Shown here in pieces: positions 1 to 9,641 of a DNA stretch of 64,000 nt. Every line of letters starts with the position of its first letter. Positions within the stretch are counted from its first letter, which is position 1. Location of the stretch: positions 1,550,001-1,614,000 of the forward strand of contig NZ_JACXST010000002.1 in the NCBI RefSeq assembly GCF_014850975.1, written 5' to 3'. Origin of the DNA: Methylomonas fluvii (GTDB lineage Bacteria > Pseudomonadota > Gammaproteobacteria > Methylococcales > Methylomonadaceae). A program made the translations under genes and the position numbers. Below the pieces are notes generated by a model. The model ran no database searches, was not told the origin of the DNA, and saw only the letters and a program-made list of their open reading frames with translations.

Positions 1-1080
1 CAGGCCGACAGTGACAACCAATCCTCGCTGGTAAACTGGATAGCGGATACCAAACAGATCAAACCAGCCGATTTCACCCCTTATCTTTACAGCTACAAAG
101 ACAGCCAATCGATAAGACATATGTTTCGAGTGGCCTGCGGCCTGGATTCGATGATCCTGGGCGAACCGCAAATTCTCGGCCAAATGAAAACGGCCTACCA
201 CGCCGCTTCACAAGCTGGCACCTTGGGTCGAAATCTCAGCAAATTATTTCAACACACCTTTTCCGCCGCTAAAAAGGTCCGCACCGACACCGCTATCGGC
301 TCCAGCCCAGTCTCGGTCGCTTTTGCCGCCGTGCAACTGGCACAACAAATTTTCGACAAACTCAGCGAACAAACAGCGTTACTGATAGGTGCCGGCGAAA
401 CCATAGAACTCACAGCCCGCCATCTATACCAACACGGCATAGGCCGTATCATCATTGCCAATCGCACTTACGACAAAGCCCATGCCCTGGCGATGCAATT
501 CAACGGCTACGCGATCAACCTCGCCGAGTTGCCGAATCACTTGGCGGAAGCCGATATCGTGGTCTCATCCACCGCCAGCCAATTGCCGATCCTTGGTAAA
601 GGCCGCGTGGAAAGCGCGATCAAAGTCCGCAAGCACAAACCGATGTTCATGGTCGATTTGGCCGTGCCGCGCGACATCGAAGCCGAAGTTGCGCAGCTAC
701 GCGACGTTTATCTGTATACGGTTGACGACCTACAAAACACCGTCAATCAAAACATGGACTCGCGCCGCCGCGCCGCCGAGCAGGCCGAGGAAATCATCGA
801 CACTCAAGTCGAACACTTTATGGCTTGGCTACGCTCTCAAGGCGCACAGGAAACCATCCGCGATTTCCGCACCCAGGCCGAGCAGACCCGCGACGAAGCC
901 TTGCAAAAGGCTTTAGCCCAACTCAACAGCGGCGCAGCGGCCGATGAAGTATTGCAGCGCCTCGCTTACACCTTGACCAACAAACTGATCCACACCCCCT
1001 GCGCGCAACTGCGCGAGGCCGGCGCCAATGAACGCCACGACCTGATCGCCGCTTCCCGCGAAATTTTCAAATTACGATAA
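1..1080 (+). CDS. hemA: Glutamyl-tRNA reductase (5' end outside window)
   Basis: Reduces glutamyl-tRNA(Glu) with NADPH to glutamate-1-semialdehyde, the first committed step of C5 tetrapyrrole synthesis. The frame is open from base 1, so 359 codons are visible and about 60 N-terminal residues, including the catalytic Cys region, are missing. Visible family marks are RHMFRVACGLDSMILGE followed by QILGQMK, the SSPVSVAFAAV helix, and the NADPH-binding stretch LLIGAGETIELTARHL. The C-terminal dimerisation helices end at FKLR. The stop is eight bases before prfA, and hemA-prfA-prmC is a common proteobacterial order, which supports one transcript. Identity is secure; only the start is unseen. Confidence 0.96.
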   Translation, partial: QADSDNQSSLVNWIADTKQIKPADFTPYLYSYKDSQSIRHMFRVACGLDSMILGEPQILGQMKTAYHAASQAGTLGRNLSKLFQHTFSAAKKVRTDTAIGSSPVSVAFAAVQLAQQIFDKLSEQTALLIGAGETIELTARHLYQHGIGRIIIANRTYDKAHALAMQFNGYAINLAELPNHLAEADIVVSSTASQLPILGKGRVESAIKVRKHKPMFMVDLAVPRDIEAEVAQLRDVYLYTVDDLQNTVNQNMDSRRRAAEQAEEIIDTQVEHFMAWLRSQGAQETIRDFRTQAEQTRDEALQKALAQLNSGAAADEVLQRLAYTLTNKLIHTPCAQLREAGANERHDLIAASREIFKLR

Positions 1081-1088
1081 GCCACTGA

Positions 1089-2174
1089 ATGAAACCCTCG
1101 ATACAAACCAAACTGGAAAACCTCGGCGAACGCTTCGAAGAAATCACCGCCCTGCTGTCACAACCGGAAGTACAAAGCAATCAAAACCAATTCCGCAGCC
1201 TGAGCCAGGAATACGCGCAAATCGAGCCGCTGGTCGCCTGTTATAAAACCTATCAGGAAAACGAAGCCAATCTCGAATCGGCCCAGGAAATGGCTAAAGA
1301 CAGCGACCCGGAGTTACGGGAAATGGCCAAAGAAGAAATCCAGGCCGCCGAAGCCCAACGCGAGGAATTGACCCAGCAACTGCAAATCCTGTTGCTCCCC
1401 AAAGACCCGAACGACAACCGTAACGTATTCCTGGAAGTCCGAGCCGGTACCGGCGGCGACGAAGCGGCGATCTTCTCCGGCGACCTTGCACGAATGTATC
1501 AACGCTATGCGGAAAGACAGGGGTGGAGCAGCGAAATTATCAACGAAAATCGCGGTGAACACGGCGGCTTCAAAGAGGTCATCATGCGCATCAGCGGCCA
1601 GAATGTTTACTCGCAATTGAAATTCGAGTCAGGCACCCACCGCGTACAACGCGTGCCGGAAACCGAATCGCAAGGCCGCGTGCATACTTCGGCCTGCACC
1701 GTGGCGATCATGCCGGAAGTCGACGCCGTCGACGAAATAGACATCAATCCCGCCGATCTACGCGTCGACACCTACCGCGCCTCCGGCGCAGGCGGCCAGC
1801 ACGTTAACCGTACTGAATCGGCGATCCGCATTACTCACATCCCATCTGGTGTTGTAGTGGAATGTCAGGACGAGCGCTCGCAGCATAAAAACCGCGCCCG
1901 AGCGATGGGGGTATTACAAGCGCGCTTGATGTCCGCCGCCCAGGAAAAGCAACATGCCGAACAGTCTGAAAGCCGCAAACTGCAAGTGGGTAGCGGCGAT
2001 CGATCCGAACGCATCCGCACCTACAACTATCCACAAGGGCGACTAACCGATCACCGTATCAATCTGACGCTCTACAAACTGGAAGAGATTATGGAAGGCG
2101 GACTGGAACACGTGATTCAACCGCTGATACACGAACATCAGGCGGAATTATTGACGCAGTTGGGCAATGTCTAA
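1089..2174 (+). CDS. prfA: Peptide chain release factor 1
   Basis: Recognises UAA and UAG in the ribosomal A site and triggers peptidyl-tRNA hydrolysis. The 361 residues match the usual RF1 length. The GGQ tripeptide sits at residues 235-237 ([15 protein letters not shown]), and the decoding domain carries [20 protein letters not shown]. The start follows the hemA stop by eight bases. The 3' end overlaps prmC by eight bases; PrmC methylates the glutamine of this GGQ, so enzyme and substrate are translationally linked. Confidence 0.98.
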   Translation: MKPSIQTKLENLGERFEEITALLSQPEVQSNQNQFRSLSQEYAQIEPLVACYKTYQENEANLESAQEMAKDSDPELREMAKEEIQAAEAQREELTQQLQILLLPKDPNDNRNVFLEVRAGTGGDEAAIFSGDLARMYQRYAERQGWSSEIINENRGEHGGFKEVIMRISGQNVYSQLKFESGTHRVQRVPETESQGRVHTSACTVAIMPEVDAVDEIDINPADLRVDTYRASGAGGQHVNRTESAIRITHIPSGVVVECQDERSQHKNRARAMGVLQARLMSAAQEKQHAEQSESRKLQVGSGDRSERIRTYNYPQGRLTDHRINLTLYKLEEIMEGGLEHVIQPLIHEHQAELLTQLGNV

Positions 2175-3027
2175 AAGCAATGACCAGTCGCTACTAAGCC
2201 TGTTGATCGCGGCAAACGAACAACTAAGCAGGACATCCGAAACCGCAATGCTTGACGCCGAAGTATTGCTTTGCCACTGCCTGAACAAAAACCGCTCATT
2301 TCTCCGAGCCTGGCCGGAACATCAACCCAGCGAGGAACAAATCGCTCAGTTTCAAATATTGGTAGAGCAGCGCGCGCAAGGCACGCCGGTTGCCTACTTA
2401 ACCGGCCAACGCGAATTCTGGTCGCGCAATTTCAAAGTCAGCCCGGATGTCTTGATCCCCAGACCCGACACCGAATTGCTGATAGAGCTCAGCCTGTCGC
2501 TATTACCGACCGACCAGCCCTGTAAAATCATCGATCTCGGCACCGGCTCCGGGATTATTGCCATCACACTGGCCGCCGAACGCCCATTGACCCAAGTATT
2601 TGCCAGCGATCTAAGCTCAGCGGCTTTGGACGTCGCCCGCTATAATGCGCAGCAACTCAAGGCTGGCAATGTGCGCTTTGCGCAATCGCACTGGTTCGAC
2701 AACATCGAAGAAACCGGCTTTGATTTGGTGCTTAGCAATCCACCCTACATCGCCGATAACGACCCGCACTTAACCATCGGCGACGTGCGCTTTGAGCCTG
2801 ACAGTGCGTTGATTAGCCCCGACAACGGCCTGCAAGACATTCGGCAACTGGCCGAACAAGCTCGTACGCATTTGAAAGACCAAGGGCAATTATTAATCGA
2901 ACACGGCTACAATCAACAAACCGAGGTACAAGCCATTTTTCACGAATGCGGTTACCGCCAGATCAATACACACGCCGACTTATCCGGCAACCCTCGGGTG
3001 ACATCAGGAATATGGAAACCATTATGA
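2167..3027 (+). CDS. prmC: Release factor glutamine N5-methyltransferase
   Basis: SAM-dependent methyltransferase that modifies the GGQ glutamine of RF1 and RF2. It has 286 residues with an N-terminal helical substrate-binding domain. The SAM-binding motif is [15 protein letters not shown] and the catalytic motif is LSNPPYIA, the NPPY that binds the target glutamine. [10 protein letters not shown] is also typical of HemK/PrmC. The start codon lies inside the end of prfA, and the stop overlaps the start of the following metallopeptidase gene (ATGA), so the block is probably one operon. Confidence 0.97.
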   Translation: MSKSNDQSLLSLLIAANEQLSRTSETAMLDAEVLLCHCLNKNRSFLRAWPEHQPSEEQIAQFQILVEQRAQGTPVAYLTGQREFWSRNFKVSPDVLIPRPDTELLIELSLSLLPTDQPCKIIDLGTGSGIIAITLAAERPLTQVFASDLSSAALDVARYNAQQLKAGNVRFAQSHWFDNIEETGFDLVLSNPPYIADNDPHLTIGDVRFEPDSALISPDNGLQDIRQLAEQARTHLKDQGQLLIEHGYNQQTEVQAIFHECGYRQINTHADLSGNPRVTSGIWKPL

Positions 3028-3446
3028 ACCACTGCCAAATTTCTCTACCGCGCAAGCTCACCAACCAGTTACTGCACTTGGCGCAACGATCCCCGGATAC
3101 CGAGGTTTGCGGCCTAATCGGCGCGGACATTAACGGCATGCCGGCAAGTTGTTATCCGGTGGACAATAGCGCAGCCACGCCGGCAACTCGCTTTTTATTA
3201 GACGCCAGCCAGCAAATCGAGGCCATGCGCCAAATCCGCGAAAAAGGCGAAACGCTATTTGCAATCTACCACTCGCACCCGCATACGCCGGCCCAGCCCT
3301 CACCGACCGATATCCAGGAAGCCAGCTATCCGGATGCACTGCATCTGATCATTTCCCTAAATACCAAGGGCGTACTGGAAATGCGCGGCTTTAAAATGGC
3401 CGGAGACAGCGCGGAAGAAGTGGCATTAAATCTGATTGAAGCTTAA
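3024..3446 (+). CDS. JAMM/MPN domain metallopeptidase (M67 family)
   Basis: A 140-residue single-domain JAB1/MPN protein. The JAMM zinc motif is complete: a glutamate in TEVCGLIG, then YHSHPHTPAQPSPTD, which supplies H-x-H-x10-D. Bacterial members cleave C-terminal extensions from ubiquitin-like sulfur carriers, or are partners of MoeB/ThiS-type sulfur transfer; no carrier protein gene is adjacent here, so the substrate is unknown. The chosen ATG overlaps the prmC stop (ATGA). An in-frame ATG at 3012 with AGGA upstream is an equally possible start. It converges with the CDF gene, leaving only 25 bases between stops. Confidence 0.85.
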   Translation: MNHCQISLPRKLTNQLLHLAQRSPDTEVCGLIGADINGMPASCYPVDNSAATPATRFLLDASQQIEAMRQIREKGETLFAIYHSHPHTPAQPSPTDIQEASYPDALHLIISLNTKGVLEMRGFKMAGDSAEEVALNLIEA

Positions 3447-3471
3447 TTCCACGCTTTAGGATTGCGCCAGT

Positions 3472-4410
3472 TCAATGCTCCCAAGAGGCCACATCCTCGA
3501 TAGGCTCGAGATGGGTGTCGATGTCGATATTATCGAACTTGTCCTTGATCCGCTGCTCGATGGCTTCCAGCAAATCATGCCCCTGCTGCACTGTCCAACT
3601 CCCAGGCACCAGCACATGCACTGACATAAAACGCCTGGCGCCCGCGTAACGAGTTCGTAACGCATGATAAGCAATACCGTCGCCGGCCACATACTCATCC
3701 AGTACCGCGACGATTTCCGAAATTTCCTCCGGCGATAACGCCGCATCCAATAAGCCCGACACTGTCCGGCGAATTAATTGCAAGCCGGCCCAGACGATAT
3801 TGAGCGCCACGCCGATGGCAATAATCGGATCGAGTATTTCCCACCCATTCAGGCCTAATTGCTTGGCAAACGCCAGACTCGGCTCGAAACGGTTTGCCAC
3901 CGAGATGATGGCGATGCCGACCAAAATCCCGACCGTCGTCCAGACATCGGTCATCAAATGCTTACCGTCGGCTTCCAGCGTAATCGATTGCCGACGCCGG
4001 CCGACACCAATCAAAACTCGGGCAACCGCCAAATTGATCAGGGAAGCAAACACTGAAACCGCAATCCCCAGATCAAGTTGCTGCAGCGCCAGCGGATGCC
4101 ACAACCGCTCCCAGGCCGCATAACCGATACTGAAAGCCGCCAACAGAATCATGATGCCTTCCGCACCGCTGGAGAAATATTCGACTTTTTCGTGACCGTA
4201 GGCATGCGTATCGTCCGGCGGCCGCGCCGAAATAGTCAGCACCACCAGCATGATGATTGCCGCTACCAAATTGATTAGCGACTCCAACGCATCGGACAGC
4301 AAGCCCACGGAGCCGGTCAGCCAATAGGCGTAACTTTTTAATGCGATTGTACTGACAGCGGCCGCAATAGAGAGCCAACCGTATCGGGCCAGTGATTGTT
4401 GTTCTGTCAT
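3472..4410 (-). CDS. Cation diffusion facilitator family transporter
   Basis: Proton-coupled exporter of divalent metals (Zn, Fe, Mn or Cd class) in the inner membrane. In 312 residues the CDF layout is visible: transmembrane segments 1-2 with SVGLLSDALESLIN, which holds first-site acidic ligands, and a long helix with HLMTDVWTT, the H-x3-D half of the transport site. DPIIAIGVALNI forms a late segment, followed by a cytoplasmic C-terminal domain ending near DIDTHLEP. The metal cannot be told from sequence alone. It stands alone, upstream of a convergent neighbour. Confidence 0.9.
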   Translation of the reverse strand: MTEQQSLARYGWLSIAAAVSTIALKSYAYWLTGSVGLLSDALESLINLVAAIIMLVVLTISARPPDDTHAYGHEKVEYFSSGAEGIMILLAAFSIGYAAWERLWHPLALQQLDLGIAVSVFASLINLAVARVLIGVGRRRQSITLEADGKHLMTDVWTTVGILVGIAIISVANRFEPSLAFAKQLGLNGWEILDPIIAIGVALNIVWAGLQLIRRTVSGLLDAALSPEEISEIVAVLDEYVAGDGIAYHALRTRYAGARRFMSVHVLVPGSWTVQQGHDLLEAIEQRIKDKFDNIDIDTHLEPIEDVASWEH

Positions 4411-4520
4411 AGTATCAACGTAGTCTGAATCGATCTAATAGTCTAGCAGACAGCTCCATAGCAGGATTCATTTCCCTCACCTCGAGATCCTTGGCCTAAT
4501 GACGCATGGATCGCACCCAT

Positions 4521-4562
4521 AAAAAAACCGCCTGGATCTATCAAGGTCGAGGCGGTTTTTTT
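4521..4562 (-). terminator. Rho-independent terminator of the porin gene
   Basis: A perfect inverted repeat (AAAAAACCGCCT and AGGCGGTTTTTT) closes a 16-base loop 39 bases past the porin stop. A/T tracts flank both sides, so it could stop transcription in either direction. It separates the porin from the CDF gene. Confidence 0.85.
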
Positions 4563-4600
4563 GATTTTACGCGAGGCTATCCTTGCCCCCCAAGCTTGGC

Positions 4601-6190
4601 TTAGAAGTCAACCTGTCCGCGTAGTTCAAAGGCGTCAAGTTTGGAACCATCGTAACCCGCCCCGTTTGTTGGCGCAGTTAAGCTGCTGGTACCTGGGCGT
4701 TGAATTTCGAGGGCATGAATGTAGTTGGCCATCATTTTGATATGCGAATTTGGATACCAATTCAGACCAAACTTAGCCACGGCAGCCCGACCTCCTCTAA
4801 CATTCTTATCGTTTAGATCAAGATAATCGTAACCAGCCGCTACTTCCCAGGCACCCAAACCACCTTTCATGTCAAAGTTACGTTTTGGTTTCAAACGATC
4901 CCAAGCCCCGGTTTTTGTTTTGTAGGCGCGGGATTCTCCGGTCAAGAAATAGCTAACATATCCGTAGTAGCCATAGAGGCTCTCGTTGTTATTAATCCGG
5001 CCAGAAAGATCTGCTTGTATGTATTCGGCTTGGGCCGAGAAAGGACCATAGACCAACGCGGATTCACCGCCCATTCTGGTAATCGTAGAGACATTGTCGA
5101 ATATTCCCGTTCCGGTATCGATGACAGCAGTTCTGTCAACGTTGGTAATCGCTGCCTGATACCTCATAGCATTGTTGTTTCCAACGTCATTCAGATAACG
5201 TTGCGAACCCGACGCGCCGACATGCAAAAACTTGGTTTTATCTTCAAACCAAGGCAAGCCGGTAACGCGACCAGTCAATTCCCAGCCCATATCCCCAGAT
5301 CCCCCGTTACGGTTGTTATTGCCGTTACTACCACGTGAAGAGGTATAAGCCCAACCGCCACCGACTGGCTCAGTCATAATCGCGCCCGCTGCAGTCCAGC
5401 GAGGATCTGACCAAGACAAACTAAAACCAGTTTTATAGGCGTTTGGATTATCTGAAAACGCATTTACTGCCATGTTACGTTCGATAAAGGTCAACCAACG
5501 GTTGCTAGTCGCTTCTTCCAAGCTGAAAGGCTCTTTGAATGAACCAACTTTTACACCAAGCGGATCGTAACCTCTCCAATTGATGTAAGCATCAGTGATG
5601 CCTGCCGCTACGCCGGAGTTACCTCCGCGGCTGAAATCATATTCAAATTTGTATTCCCAATCATGGTAGTAGCTACCTTCTACACCGAGACGGGCACGTC
5701 TAATATTGGCACCATCGGCTAACTGTTGCGTGTCATTAGGTGTAGCTGTTGAATTGCTGATTGGCGATCCATCGGAGACATTCATTTGTGCATCAACCTG
5801 CATCCGGCCATTAATGGCCATTTCGAAATTGCCATCCTTGCTTTCGAATTTAATACCTTTTTCGCTCAACTCCAGTTCGCTGTATTTCGGATCTTTAATG
5901 TGCTCGTCCAGCGCTTTCAATTCGTTGTTTTTCAAAGCCAAGTCTTCTTTGATTTGTGCGATTTCAGCTTTCTGAGCTTCCACGGCTGCTTTCTGAGCTT
6001 GAACTTCCGCTTTTTGACTTGCCGACTCCTCGACTTTTTCGAAAGACCCTAACTTAGTACGACCTGGACCTGGCTCGGCAAAAATTTGCTTGGTTTTGGC
6101 ATCAACATACAAATCCAGCGCCATCGCCTCGGCGCAGATACCCGAGCCAATAATGGCGACCACTGCCAGGCTCAGCTTAGAAAGTCTCAT
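4601..6190 (-). CDS. Phosphate-selective porin (OprO/OprP family)
   Basis: Outer-membrane beta-barrel channel for phosphate or polyphosphate. It is 529 residues from the ATG at 6190, chosen because GGAGAAATTTG lies just upstream; the TTG one codon earlier is less likely. A signal peptide ends near AEAMA. The mature N-terminus LDLYVDAKTKQIF is followed by a coiled coil (about residues 50-100, many A, Q, K, E) that probably mediates trimerisation. The barrel then runs to a terminal phenylalanine (GQVDF), as expected for Bam recognition. A PhoB box at the promoter supports phosphate starvation control. Confidence 0.9.
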   Translation of the reverse strand: MRLSKLSLAVVAIIGSGICAEAMALDLYVDAKTKQIFAEPGPGRTKLGSFEKVEESASQKAEVQAQKAAVEAQKAEIAQIKEDLALKNNELKALDEHIKDPKYSELELSEKGIKFESKDGNFEMAINGRMQVDAQMNVSDGSPISNSTATPNDTQQLADGANIRRARLGVEGSYYHDWEYKFEYDFSRGGNSGVAAGITDAYINWRGYDPLGVKVGSFKEPFSLEEATSNRWLTFIERNMAVNAFSDNPNAYKTGFSLSWSDPRWTAAGAIMTEPVGGGWAYTSSRGSNGNNNRNGGSGDMGWELTGRVTGLPWFEDKTKFLHVGASGSQRYLNDVGNNNAMRYQAAITNVDRTAVIDTGTGIFDNVSTITRMGGESALVYGPFSAQAEYIQADLSGRINNNESLYGYYGYVSYFLTGESRAYKTKTGAWDRLKPKRNFDMKGGLGAWEVAAGYDYLDLNDKNVRGGRAAVAKFGLNWYPNSHIKMMANYIHALEIQRPGTSSLTAPTNGAGYDGSKLDAFELRGQVDF

Positions 6191-6261
6191 CAAATTTCTC
6201 CAATAATTATATAAATCAATGCGTTAACCCAAAGACCACAACGATCAACGAGCTTGGGCGC

Positions 6262-6295
6262 ATTGTATGGAGGCAATATGACAACTTTATGACAA
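6262..6295 (-). promoter_or_regulatory. PhoB box and -10 of the porin promoter
   Basis: On the minus strand two 11-base direct repeats, TTGTCATAAAG and TTGTCATATTG (6295-6274), match the Pho-box consensus. A -10 hexamer TACAAT (6267-6262) lies 11 bases after the second TTGTCA, the spacing of PhoB-activated promoters where the box replaces the -35. The start of transcription should be near 6255, giving a leader of about 65 bases. Confidence 0.85.
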
Positions 6296-6615
6296 AACGA
6301 ATTTAATTGGCCTATCCGTTGTTTTTTTGCGACAAAAACCGCATTCGATACAAGTCGTTAGCGTATCGGCGGCTTGATGATGAGACAGTCGAGCTCGGCC
6401 CCTGTCACCTTTAAGCAACAGATATTCCAAAAAGGGTAAGAACCCAAGCGGGCTTAGACGGTCACTGCGATTTAATTGCGGCAGGGCTCTCTGTACCCAT
6501 TAGGCACAAAGGAAAAGGCTAGGATTTACTGGGCAAAAAGCCTTTTGCCTAATTTATTCCCTCCCTCCTATCCAGCAGGAGAAGGGGCTCTTTACTTCGG
6601 TTAAAGGTAACGGGC
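6296..6615. other. Intergenic stretch without gene
   Basis: Between the Pho box and the end of the HDOD gene no coding frame of merit is visible. A weak inverted element around 6552-6580 (CCTCCTATCCAGCAGGAG) resembles the REP-like repeats seen at 35925 and 45457. Nothing else is recognised. Confidence 0.4.
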
Positions 6616-7467
6616 TTAGACAGTGGGATAGAACAATTTAAAAATGACTTCGAACTCGTCGCTGATTTTGTCCAGTATGAAACTGATTTGCTCCGGCGTC
6701 AGATTCAATGCGTTTACCGCATGAGCGTCATAGGGGTTTTCGATTCGACTCAAGCAGTTCGCCAGTCTGACCATGGCGGCCAAATCGGCGTAAGGCCCAA
6801 TCAAATCGGGAAAGCAATGCAAGCGAATACTTTCCACAATAACGTCGGGTAACATCCATTGTTTACACAACTCGGCGCCCGCCTGAAAGTGATCGAAGCC
6901 GATCACGTTCTGCTCTATCGTGACCTCTTCGTCAACCGCGAGCGGGGTTTGCGATTGCAGTAATAAGTCGACTTCCCGGGCCAATACCGGAATCCGCCGA
7001 TAAAACACCAATTGCCCGATGTTGTGGACCAAACCGCACAGAAATGCGGTATCGACATAGTGCTTGCCGAAATGAATATCCAACTCACGTGCAATCAGCG
7101 CGCAACGCAAATTTCTGGCCCAAAAATCGTGAATGGAGAAATGTTGTCCGGGTAAGTCGGAAAAGCGTTCGACAATCAAGGTACCCAGCACCAGATTCTG
7201 CAACTCACGGGTACCGATCATGGTGATGGCTTTGCTAATCGAACTGATTTGGGACGGAAAACCATAAAAAGCACTATTAACTATCTTCAGTAGCTTTACC
7301 GCCAATGCCGCATCGGCTTCGATCACTACAGCCGCGTCTTTCGCGGTCTTATTCGGATCTTCGACTATTTTTTTTAACAAAAAATAGGCATTCGGCGGCG
7401 AGGCGAGTTGCAAATCACCTCTCAGCAAATCGGCAACAGTTAATGTGGATGGTGAGTAAGCTATCAT
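6616..7467 (-). CDS. HDOD domain protein
   Basis: A 283-residue protein almost filled by an HDOD domain, a catalytically inactive relative of HD phosphohydrolases used in signalling scaffolds. Typical marks are LPPN-like SPPNAYFLL, the VNSAFYGFPSQISSISKAITMIG core, and FLCGLVHNIGQLV. The start is the ATG at 7467; no strong ribosome site is seen. It is divergent from the receiver-GGDEF-EAL gene with 180 bases between them, which suggests a shared signalling theme but not proven co-regulation. The specific partner is unknown. Confidence 0.85.
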   Translation of the reverse strand: MIAYSPSTLTVADLLRGDLQLASPPNAYFLLKKIVEDPNKTAKDAAVVIEADAALAVKLLKIVNSAFYGFPSQISSISKAITMIGTRELQNLVLGTLIVERFSDLPGQHFSIHDFWARNLRCALIARELDIHFGKHYVDTAFLCGLVHNIGQLVFYRRIPVLAREVDLLLQSQTPLAVDEEVTIEQNVIGFDHFQAGAELCKQWMLPDVIVESIRLHCFPDLIGPYADLAAMVRLANCLSRIENPYDAHAVNALNLTPEQISFILDKISDEFEVIFKLFYPTV

Positions 7468-7647
7468 CAATAATTCTAAAAAATTAAATTTACACCTATA
7501 CTGAAAACCAATAGCATAGAAATAGCATTAAAGGCTGCGCTTAAACCTAGACCAATTATATGAAAATACAAGCTTATTAAATGCCGCCCTCCTCCTGACC
7601 TTATGCCGACAGCTCCCGATTTTATGCCAATACCTGGATGGTATTAG

Positions 7648-9474
7648 ATGATTGCCAATGACGCGCTGAAAGAAAAACTGATTGTCGTTGCGGAGCATAA
7701 TGAAGTCTCCGCTCAAAAAATCGTTTCTACACTGAAAGCGAAGGGTTTTACCGATATTCGTGTAGCTGAAAATGGCGAACAAATTTACGAGATATTAAAG
7801 CCTTACGCCGATCAACCCGACAGGATCGGGCTGATCGTACTGAATGCAAGGCTTCCGCTTTGCCAAGCTCGGGAAATGTGCCAGAGTTTGTCCAGCGCCA
7901 ATTCGGTATCGGTCATCCCGGTAGTGATTCTGAACGACGACAGCTTCGCCTGCGACCTCGACCATTGCCAGCCGCAACAGGACAATTGTCTAACTTACAA
8001 AATCAACACCCCAGTCAACACCCAGGAATTGATACTGGCCGTAAAGTTTTTGCTGAGCCTGAAACAGGAACGCCAATTGCGTCACCGTCAGGAAGAACAA
8101 TTGATCAATGAATTGGCCGCCAAAAACGTTATCGATGCCAAACTCAAGTTTCTGGTCGCCCACGACGAATTAACCGGCTTATTCAATCGCAGCAGTTTCG
8201 AGCGTCAGCTGAGATTGGTATTAAATCACAGCAATAAAACACAAAAAGACGGGTCTTTATTATTCATTGATGTGGACCGCTTCAGCCTGATTAACGAACT
8301 GGAAGGCTTTGAAGTAGGTGATCGTTTACTGGTCGAAATGGCCATTCTGGTCCGAAAACTATTACCGGCCGGCAGTTTATTCGCCCGTATCGGTGCCGAC
8401 GAGTTTTGTTTATTCCTGGAAAACAAAACCAAAAAGCAAGCGCAGATTCTCGCGGAAACCATCAAAACCACCGTGGATAATTTCCGTTTCTTCACCGGTG
8501 AAGTGTCTTACAGTGCCTCGGTTTCCATCGGCATTGCCGCGCTGGACAATACCGTTTCCGCATTCCATCCGGGCGAAATGATTTTACATGCCCGCCAAGC
8601 CTGCAACTTTGCAAAAAGCACCGGCAGAGACAAAATCTGCGTTTACAACAGCGATGATCTCATCGTCAAAGAAAGACGCCGCGACATTTACTGGGTGCCG
8701 CTGATTCGCAAGGCATTACGAGATAATCAGCTATTTCTGGTATTCCAGCCAGTGGTGCAGCTGTCTGATGGCAATGTTTCGCACTATGAAGTGTTATTGC
8801 GCATGCGCGGCGAAGGCAATGAAGTCATCACGCCGGATCAGTTTATTCCGGTAGCCGAAAGGACTGGTCTGATTCACGCGATAGATCTTTGGGTCGTGGA
8901 AAATGCCATCGACTTTCTGGCGGCACTGCCCACTTATATGTCTTATATTTCCCTGGCCGTTAACCTTTCAAGTACCGCGTTTCAATATCCGGATTTACTA
9001 TCCACTATTAAGGATAAACTAGAAATGACCTGGATAGACGCTAACCGTTTGACCTTCGAAATTACTGAAACGGCGGCCGTGGACAATTTCGAAAAAACCC
9101 GGCACATGATTAACAAAATCAGAGCCTTGGGTTGCAAATTCGCGCTGGACGATTTCGGCGCCGGCTTTTGTTCGTTCAACTATCTCAAAACCTTTCCGGT
9201 CGATTACGTGAAAATCGACGGTCAATTCATCAGAAACCTACTCGACAACGAAACCGACCAAATACTCGTCAAATCCATGGTGGAAATTGCCTCAAAACTC
9301 GGCAAGAAAACCATCGCCGAATTCGTCGAATCGGCAGGTACCGCGATGAAGCTGAAAGAAATCGGCGTCAATTTCGGCCAAGGCTACGCATTCGGCAAAC
9401 CCGAGCAGAATCTACTGGATGGCCAGAAAGTTTCGCTGAACCTTTTGCTGGGTAGCAGCCATGTAGCCATGTAG
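7648..9474 (+). CDS. Receiver-GGDEF-EAL protein with degenerate receiver
   Basis: A 608-residue cytoplasmic c-di-GMP protein. Residues 8-130 resemble a response-regulator receiver, but the phosphoacceptor is Asn66 (IVLNARLP) and the acidic pocket reads AEH instead of DD, so phosphorylation is unlikely. A linker coiled coil (about 140-160) leads to a GGDEF domain in which the motif is GADEF (249-253). The EAL domain starts as EVL (381-383) but keeps EITETAA, DDFGAGF and VKIDGQFIRNL, which hold metal and catalytic residues. It is more likely a phosphodiesterase or c-di-GMP sensor than a cyclase. Confidence 0.9.
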   Translation: MIANDALKEKLIVVAEHNEVSAQKIVSTLKAKGFTDIRVAENGEQIYEILKPYADQPDRIGLIVLNARLPLCQAREMCQSLSSANSVSVIPVVILNDDSFACDLDHCQPQQDNCLTYKINTPVNTQELILAVKFLLSLKQERQLRHRQEEQLINELAAKNVIDAKLKFLVAHDELTGLFNRSSFERQLRLVLNHSNKTQKDGSLLFIDVDRFSLINELEGFEVGDRLLVEMAILVRKLLPAGSLFARIGADEFCLFLENKTKKQAQILAETIKTTVDNFRFFTGEVSYSASVSIGIAALDNTVSAFHPGEMILHARQACNFAKSTGRDKICVYNSDDLIVKERRRDIYWVPLIRKALRDNQLFLVFQPVVQLSDGNVSHYEVLLRMRGEGNEVITPDQFIPVAERTGLIHAIDLWVVENAIDFLAALPTYMSYISLAVNLSSTAFQYPDLLSTIKDKLEMTWIDANRLTFEITETAAVDNFEKTRHMINKIRALGCKFALDDFGAGFCSFNYLKTFPVDYVKIDGQFIRNLLDNETDQILVKSMVEIASKLGKKTIAEFVESAGTAMKLKEIGVNFGQGYAFGKPEQNLLDGQKVSLNLLLGSSHVAM

Positions 9475-9538
9475 CCAGTTTAATCACTTGAAACGGATTA
9501 AACATAATTCGCGAACTTTTCGGCAAATGGGGTATTAG

Positions 9539-9567
9539 TTTACCGACTTGACTAGCTCTGGTATATT
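9539..9567 (+). promoter_or_regulatory. Predicted sigma-70 promoter
   Basis: TTTACC (9539-9544), a 17-base spacer, then TATATT (9562-9567). It would start transcription near 9574, about 68 bases before the next gene. Confidence 0.5.
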
Positions 9568-9641
9568 CGCCCGCGGAGTTTAAAACGTGTCATCACATTG
9601 TTCTGAATCTTAATAAATAAAACAAACAAAGGGGAAGGGTT

